Source of the DNA: Hyphomicrobiales bacterium
Lineage (GTDB): Bacteria > Pseudomonadota > Alphaproteobacteria > Rhizobiales > Rhizobiaceae
Assembly (NCBI GenBank): GCA_900471815.1
Contig: UICE01000008.1
Coordinates: forward strand, 1 to 64,000
Length of the DNA: 64,000 nucleotides
Direction of reading: 5' to 3'
Below the pieces are notes generated by a model. That model did no database searches. It was not told the origin of the DNA and saw only the letters and a program-made list of their open reading frames with translations. Shown piece after piece: positions 59,763 through 64,000 of the stretch (position 1 is the stretch's first letter; every line of letters begins with the position of its first letter). Both the position numbers and the translations under genes were made by a program.

Positions 59763-60695
59763 ATGAAGCAGTACTCCAACCTTCTGCCACGCCTCCTCTT
59801 GCCCGCTCTTATCGTGGCAATCGGATTGTCGACCTATGCAAGGGCACTCGATCTCAGTCCTGAACAACCAGGGCGATTACGAGGCGAGAAGAGTGAAAAG
59901 GTCGTTGCGGCGATACCCGCAAGCTTTAAATTCGTTGAGGACGGCACCTTCACCGTGGGCATTGCGGTGGATAATCCACCGCTTGCTACCTACGCAACTG
60001 ATGCGAAGACTGTCGTCGGCTATGACCCTGATCTTGCGCTTCTGGTTTCGGACACGCTTGGCAAAAAATTAGAGCTCGTTCCCGTTGCGTGGGCCTATTG
60101 GCCACTTGGCCTGCAGTCAGGCAAGTTCGACGCTGTAATCTCGAATGTGGGCGTAACTGAACAGCGCAAGGAGAAGTTCGATTTTTCAACCTATCGGCAG
60201 GGCCTGCATGGATTCTATGTCAAGTCCGATAGTTCCATAACGTCCATCAAAGAACCGAAAGATATTGCGGGCCTTAGAATCATTACAAGTTCCGGCACAA
60301 TCCAGGAGAAAATCCTTCTCGAGTGGGACAAGCAAAACCTCGCCAAAGGACTGAAACCGGCGCAATTGCAATATTACGATGACGAAGCAGTCAGTGCGCT
60401 TGCCATTCAGTCTGGGCGTGCCGATGCAGAATTTAATCCCAATGCAACACAGGCTTATCGTGCAGCGAGTGAGGGGAAGATCAAGCTCGTCGGTACGGTC
60501 AATGCAGGATGGCCACTGGTTGCGGATGTTGCCATCACGACACGCAAGGGAAGTGGGATAGCTGAAAGCCTGACCGCGGCTATCAATGAACTGATTGATA
60601 ACGGAAAATATGCGCAGCTGCTGCAGCGCTGGCAATTGACGCCTGAAGCGCTTGAACGATCGCGTACCAATCCCCCAGGCTTGCCGAAAATCTGA
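59763..60695 (+). CDS. Amino-acid ABC transporter substrate-binding protein (copy 1)
   Basis: A 310-residue periplasmic protein with a signal peptide (LLLPALIVAIGLSTYARA-LD). The type II SBP fold shows as FTVGIAVDNPPLATYATDAKTVVGYDPDLALLVSDTLGKKLELVPVAW and SGKFDAVISNVGVTEQRKEKFDFSTYR. It lacks a lipobox. It follows the transporter by 14 bases. It is a close paralogue of the gene at 61773; they differ in likely pocket residues (SSGTIQEK versus DPGTNQEK; AEFNPNATQ versus VFSVNATQ), so the two may accept different side chains. Confidence 0.88.
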   Translation: MKQYSNLLPRLLLPALIVAIGLSTYARALDLSPEQPGRLRGEKSEKVVAAIPASFKFVEDGTFTVGIAVDNPPLATYATDAKTVVGYDPDLALLVSDTLGKKLELVPVAWAYWPLGLQSGKFDAVISNVGVTEQRKEKFDFSTYRQGLHGFYVKSDSSITSIKEPKDIAGLRIITSSGTIQEKILLEWDKQNLAKGLKPAQLQYYDDEAVSALAIQSGRADAEFNPNATQAYRAASEGKIKLVGTVNAGWPLVADVAITTRKGSGIAESLTAAINELIDNGKYAQLLQRWQLTPEALERSRTNPPGLPKI

Positions 60696-60714
60696 ACCGC
60701 AGCCGGGAGTAGTC

Positions 60715-61776
60715 ATGTCCAATATCACAATAAATCATATCGGTTTTCTTACGCCCGGAAATTATGACGATGACAATCCCTATCCGGGTTTGGAGAACAC
60801 TCTCAAGCTTCTTGCATCCGGTGAAGGCCTGGGTTTCGACAGTGCATGGGTACGCCAGCGCCATCTTGAACACGGGATTTCTTCTGCAGGCGTATTTCTT
60901 GCAGCTGCAAGCCAGCGAACACAGCGGATTCAGATAGGAACGGCCGTCATCCAGATTGGATATGAAAGCCCATACCGGTTGGCGGAAGACCTTTCGACCG
61001 TCGATGTTCTTTCGCGCGGACGCCTCAATATCGGCGTAAGCGCTGGCGCACCGGCCCATGCCGATCTGCTTGCCCCCTTGGTATTTGATGGTGACTGGAA
61101 AGATTACGACCTGTCCCACGAGCGGGTAAAACGCTTTGCAAATCATCTGCGGGGCGAATTTCTCGGTCCAGCAGATACATATATTGCGACGCCGTTCGGG
61201 CGTCAGCGCCCGCGGCTCCAACCCTATGCAAAGGGATTGATCGACCGGCTCTGGTACGGCGGCGGGTCGCTGCGCTCCAGTGGTTGGGCAGGCGAGAACG
61301 GGTTCAATCTCATGCTAAGCAATGTGGTGGCAGGGGAGGGCACGGATAACTTTTTCGAGGCTCAGTCACGCCAGCTGGACACTTTTAAAACCAGCGCGAT
61401 ACGTCCCGGCAAGCAACGGATTTCTGTGGGTCGCGTCATCGTCCCTACCGACAGCGCCGAAACCAAAACAAGAGAGAAGTACAGGGTTTATGCCGCTGGC
61501 CGTCATCAGAGAACTCTGAAGCCGCAAGGCGAACGGCGAACGCTTTTCCCTCGAGATCTGGTCGGAACTTCAGACCAGATCTTGGAACAGCTTTTCAAAG
61601 ACCCCGTGCTCGCGGGCGTTCAAGAACTGCGCCTTGAACTACCCTACGAATTCAAGACGCATGAATATGAGCAAATTCTCTCCGACTTCGTAACACGCAT
61701 TGCTCCGGAGCTCGGCTGGAAAAAGATATCCAACAACGATCATTATTCAACGCACGTACAAAGGGGTCAGGCATGA
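60715..61776 (+). CDS. LLM-class flavin monooxygenase
   Basis: A protein of about 353 residues of the luciferase-like monooxygenase group: ITINHIGFLTPGNYDDDNPYPGLENTLKLLASGEGLGFDSAWVRQRHLEHGISSAGVFLAAASQRTQRIQIGTAVIQIGYESPYRLAEDLSTVDVLSRGRLNIGVSAG. The ATG at 60715 has GGGAG about 6 bases upstream. It lies between the two binding-protein genes and overlaps the second by ATGA, so it belongs to the same transcript. It is a second monooxygenase that could act on a different S-substituent. Confidence 0.83.
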   Translation: MSNITINHIGFLTPGNYDDDNPYPGLENTLKLLASGEGLGFDSAWVRQRHLEHGISSAGVFLAAASQRTQRIQIGTAVIQIGYESPYRLAEDLSTVDVLSRGRLNIGVSAGAPAHADLLAPLVFDGDWKDYDLSHERVKRFANHLRGEFLGPADTYIATPFGRQRPRLQPYAKGLIDRLWYGGGSLRSSGWAGENGFNLMLSNVVAGEGTDNFFEAQSRQLDTFKTSAIRPGKQRISVGRVIVPTDSAETKTREKYRVYAAGRHQRTLKPQGERRTLFPRDLVGTSDQILEQLFKDPVLAGVQELRLELPYEFKTHEYEQILSDFVTRIAPELGWKKISNNDHYSTHVQRGQA

Positions 61777-62708
61777 TACGGAAAACGGGTTTTTCAGCTG
61801 CGTTTGCAGGCATATTTCTCACTGTACTGGCAGGAGCCGGGCACGCAGCCGATGGCGGGTTCGATCTTAGTCCGGAACAAAAGGACCGGGTGCGAGCCGA
61901 AAAAAGCGCCCCTGCCATTGAGGCAATATCGAAGAGTTTCAAATTTATTGATGATGGAAAGCTAACGATCGGTCTTGCGCCGGGCAATCCTCCGCTCAGC
62001 ACCTATGCAACTGATGCAAAGACTGTTGTCGGATATGACGTTGACCTCGCACAACTGGTTGCCGACAGTCTTGGACGCCAGCTCGTGCTTGTTCCCGTCG
62101 CTTGGGCCGATTGGCCGCTTGGTCTTCAATCTGGAAAGTTCGATGCAGTCATTTCCAATGTGACGGTGACGGAACAGCGCAAGGAGAAGTTTGATTTCTC
62201 CACCTATCGCAAGGATGAACTCGGGTTTTACGTAAAATCATCCGGATTAATCACTTCGATCAAGGAGCCGAAGGACATTGCCGGTCTAAAAATTATAACC
62301 GATCCGGGCACCAATCAGGAGAAAATCCTGTTGGCTTGGGATAAGCAGAATGTCGATAACGGGTTGAAGCCTATCGAGGTTCAGTATTACGATGACGAGG
62401 CGGTAAAATATCTCGCCATTGAATCGGGACGGGCTGATGCTGTATTCAGCGTGAATGCAACGCAGGCTTATAAGGCCAAGGTCAATGGAAAAACCAAACT
62501 TGTGGGTACTGTAAGCGGAGGCTGGCCTATTACCGCTGAAGTTGCCGTAACAACGCGCAAAGGAAGCGGGGCAGCTGAAGGTATCACACAGGCGCTAAAT
62601 GACTTGATTGCGAACGGCAAATATAAACAAGTTCTTGATCGCTGGAATCTCGGTTCAGAAGCCATCGATAAAGCGGCAACAAATCCTCCCGGACTGCCTA
62701 ATAGCTGA
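61773..62708 (+). CDS. Amino-acid ABC transporter substrate-binding protein (copy 2)
   Basis: A 311-residue paralogue of the binding protein at 59763, with a signal peptide (FSAAFAGIFLTVLAGAGHAA-D) and long identical stretches such as SGKFDAVISN and TVTEQRKEKFDFSTYRK. Estimated by eye, about two thirds of positions match. It has no transporter of its own in the window, so it probably shares the permease-ATPase fusion upstream and widens the substrate range. It starts inside the stop of the LLM gene (ATGA) and is the last gene of the operon, followed by a terminator-like stem. Confidence 0.88.
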   Translation: MIRKTGFSAAFAGIFLTVLAGAGHAADGGFDLSPEQKDRVRAEKSAPAIEAISKSFKFIDDGKLTIGLAPGNPPLSTYATDAKTVVGYDVDLAQLVADSLGRQLVLVPVAWADWPLGLQSGKFDAVISNVTVTEQRKEKFDFSTYRKDELGFYVKSSGLITSIKEPKDIAGLKIITDPGTNQEKILLAWDKQNVDNGLKPIEVQYYDDEAVKYLAIESGRADAVFSVNATQAYKAKVNGKTKLVGTVSGGWPITAEVAVTTRKGSGAAEGITQALNDLIANGKYKQVLDRWNLGSEAIDKAATNPPGLPNS

Positions 62709-62734
62709 ACGAAAAATTTAAACCCAATACTCTT

Positions 62735-62767
62735 TGCGTCGAAGGCACGGGATGTTCCTTCGACGCA
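62735..62767. terminator. Bidirectional terminator-like stem between convergent genes
   Basis: TGCGTCGAAGG (62735-62745) pairs perfectly with CCTTCGACGCA (62757-62767) around an 11-base loop, 26 bases after the stop of the second binding-protein gene and before the stop of the convergent monooxygenase. TTGT follows on the plus strand and AAAGAG on the other side, so it may work in both directions. Confidence 0.72.
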
Positions 62768-62865
62768 TTGTATCAAGACCCTTGAGAGCTCTGCTTAGCG
62801 AACACGGAAGGTCTATTGCGCGCGCAGCCGTGATCGGAAAGCATAGTTCTGCTTCTGGAGAGTTT

Positions 62866-63936
62866 TTACGGTAGAAGAAGAGGCAGTAGCTGACTCCCCT
62901 GTCGTTGTATTTCCGTGAGATAAGGCGTGTCTGAAAGCACGAAGTGAGTGATGCCAAGCTCTTCATACCTGCGCAGTGAGCGCGCAACATCCGCGGCTGA
63001 TCCAACCAGCCATGTAGTTCCCGCACCACCGCCACCAAATTTTCCTGGCGCTGTATAGAGATTGTCATCCAGCACATCACCTTGCTTTGCCAGATCCAGA
63101 AGGCGTTGTTGGCCGACAGCAACCCCATGTCTGTGATCCTGCCAGCTTCCTGCGGCCCCTTCGGCCATTTTAGCGACCTTCGCTTCGGCGTCCGCCCAAG
63201 CCTGTTCAGTTGTATCACGGACAAGGGTCGTGACCCTCAGTCCGAATTTCAATGGCTGTAAGTCGCGATCAAGGGTTTTACTCAGGGCCTTCAGGCGCTC
63301 GATCCGTTGACGTACGCCATCCAATGGTTCACCCCAGAAAAGTTGCACATCGGCTTCGGTTGCCGCGACGCGTTCAGCCGCCTCTGAAGCGCCTCCAAAA
63401 TAGAGCTGGGGGTGAAGGCGATCACCGACTGGCACGAGCCGCGGCGCAACAGTTGAATTTGCGACCTGGAAATGCTCGCCACTGAAGGTGACGTCTTCTT
63501 CTGTCCACAGTCTGCGGATCAGCCGCATGAATTCTTTGGTTCGGGCATAACGCTGCACCTGATTACCTTCCTGATCGCCATAGGCAGCAAGCTGATCTGG
63601 TCCGGAAACGACATTGACGCGTAGGCGCCCACCGCTCAAGTGATCGAGCGTGGCTGCAGCGGAGGCGAAATTTGCAGGTTTCCAGTAGCCAGGCCGAACC
63701 GCAATCAGTGGTTCAAAGGAAGTCGTGCGGGCGACAAGCGCGGTCGCGATGGTAAAAGTATCGGGGCGGCCCCAACCAGTGCCGATCAGCGCCCCTTTCC
63801 AGCCATGCGCTTCCAGAGCTTTCGCCTGTGTCGTGAGTGTGTCCAGACTATTGTGATTTTCGCCAGCGGCGTCGCCGCGGTGACCAGCTTTGATGTCGTT
63901 TGGAATGTACCAGAGAAATTCGGAATGGCTGCTCAT
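62866..63936 (-). CDS. SsuD-like FMNH2-dependent monooxygenase
   Basis: A 356-residue LLM enzyme of the alkanesulfonate monooxygenase type: FLWYIPNDIKAGHRGD at the start, AHGWKGALIGTGWGRPDTFTIATALVARTTSFEPLIAVRPGYWKPANFASAAATLDHLSGGRLRVNVVSGPDQLAAYGDQ, and HPQLYFGGASEAAERVAA. It oxidises organosulphur compounds with reduced FMN from a separate reductase. It is convergent with the cysteine-salvage operon; its own promoter is near the right end, where only 64 bases remain. It could take sulphonates released in the same sulphur-scavenging response. Confidence 0.86.
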   Translation of the reverse strand: MSSHSEFLWYIPNDIKAGHRGDAAGENHNSLDTLTTQAKALEAHGWKGALIGTGWGRPDTFTIATALVARTTSFEPLIAVRPGYWKPANFASAAATLDHLSGGRLRVNVVSGPDQLAAYGDQEGNQVQRYARTKEFMRLIRRLWTEEDVTFSGEHFQVANSTVAPRLVPVGDRLHPQLYFGGASEAAERVAATEADVQLFWGEPLDGVRQRIERLKALSKTLDRDLQPLKFGLRVTTLVRDTTEQAWADAEAKVAKMAEGAAGSWQDHRHGVAVGQQRLLDLAKQGDVLDDNLYTAPGKFGGGGAGTTWLVGSAADVARSLRRYEELGITHFVLSDTPYLTEIQRQGSQLLPLLLP

Positions 63937-64000
63937 GATTTGTCTGCTACCTGATTTCGAAGTTTGCCCTCATCGAGGAGTATTCTAACCGTTCTGGCTG

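Noticed and set aside
1-64000. CRISPR arrays, tRNA or rRNA genes, prophage or insertion sequences
   Set aside because: No spaced direct repeats, cloverleaf-like segments, transposase motifs or phage genes were seen on either strand.

Overview
The window looks like chromosomal DNA of an alphaproteobacterium of the order Rhizobiales, most like Brucella/Ochrobactrum. I base this on the moderately GC-rich composition, the Rhizobiales-type small families (DUF982, DUF995, DUF6894), an EcfG-type promoter, a RirA-type iron box, and a polysaccharide locus arranged like the arabinose-containing polysaccharide (APS) locus of Sinorhizobium meliloti. I saw no rRNA, tRNA, CRISPR array, phage or complete insertion sequence. 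The content is accessory: catabolic modules, importers, regulators and a few decaying genes. All family assignments come from reading motifs; no database search was run.

Left part (0-20 kb). A minus-strand operon (RuBisCO-like protein, DUF1537 sugar-acid kinase, triosephosphate-isomerase-like protein cut by the window edge) fits the 3-oxo-isoapionate branch of apionate catabolism ending in erythrulose phosphate, with a divergent GntR regulator. Next come regulator/enzyme pairs: LysR with an NmrA-like reductase and a DUF1857 protein, TetR with a quinone-oxidoreductase-like enzyme, and MFS with Lrp/AsnC. A stress-flavoured stretch follows (a gene behind an EcfG-type promoter, Crp/Fnr, KaiC-like ATPase translationally coupled to an HWE histidine kinase, cold-shock protein). 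Then come a haloacetate-dehalogenase-like hydrolase, a C39-like cysteine peptidase with a MerR regulator, and an ArsR-SRPBCC-membrane-protein operon.

Middle (20-40 kb). A divergent unit joins a hydrolase, a semialdehyde dehydrogenase and an iron-type alcohol dehydrogenase to a GntR regulator, a ribose-type ABC importer and a DJ-1/PfpI protein, closed by a strong terminator. A GST and a PPOX-FNR-ferredoxin fusion follow. An iron-chelate ABC importer is transcribed away from a methyltransferase across a perfect TGA-N9-TCA palindrome (IRO box).

Right part (36-64 kb). Three small cell-envelope/stress-type genes precede an AraC regulator whose N-terminus carries a PilZ-like RxxxR motif (CuxR-like, c-di-GMP-responsive by homology). 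Divergent from it is a polysaccharide operon: UDP-xylose synthase, UDP-xylose 4-epimerase-like, processive glycosyltransferase, UDP-glucose dehydrogenase, DUF995, GH26-like hydrolase, DUF995. A second, unrelated synthase operon on the minus strand joins a zinc-ribbon TackOD1-like protein, a GT2 synthase and a HlyD-like protein; this is the least described system here. The last 10 kb hold flavin monooxygenases, an M20 deacylase, a GNAT acetyltransferase and an amino-acid ABC importer with two paralogous binding proteins. That gene set matches the N-acetylation/monooxygenation route for salvage of S-substituted cysteines known from Bacillus subtilis.
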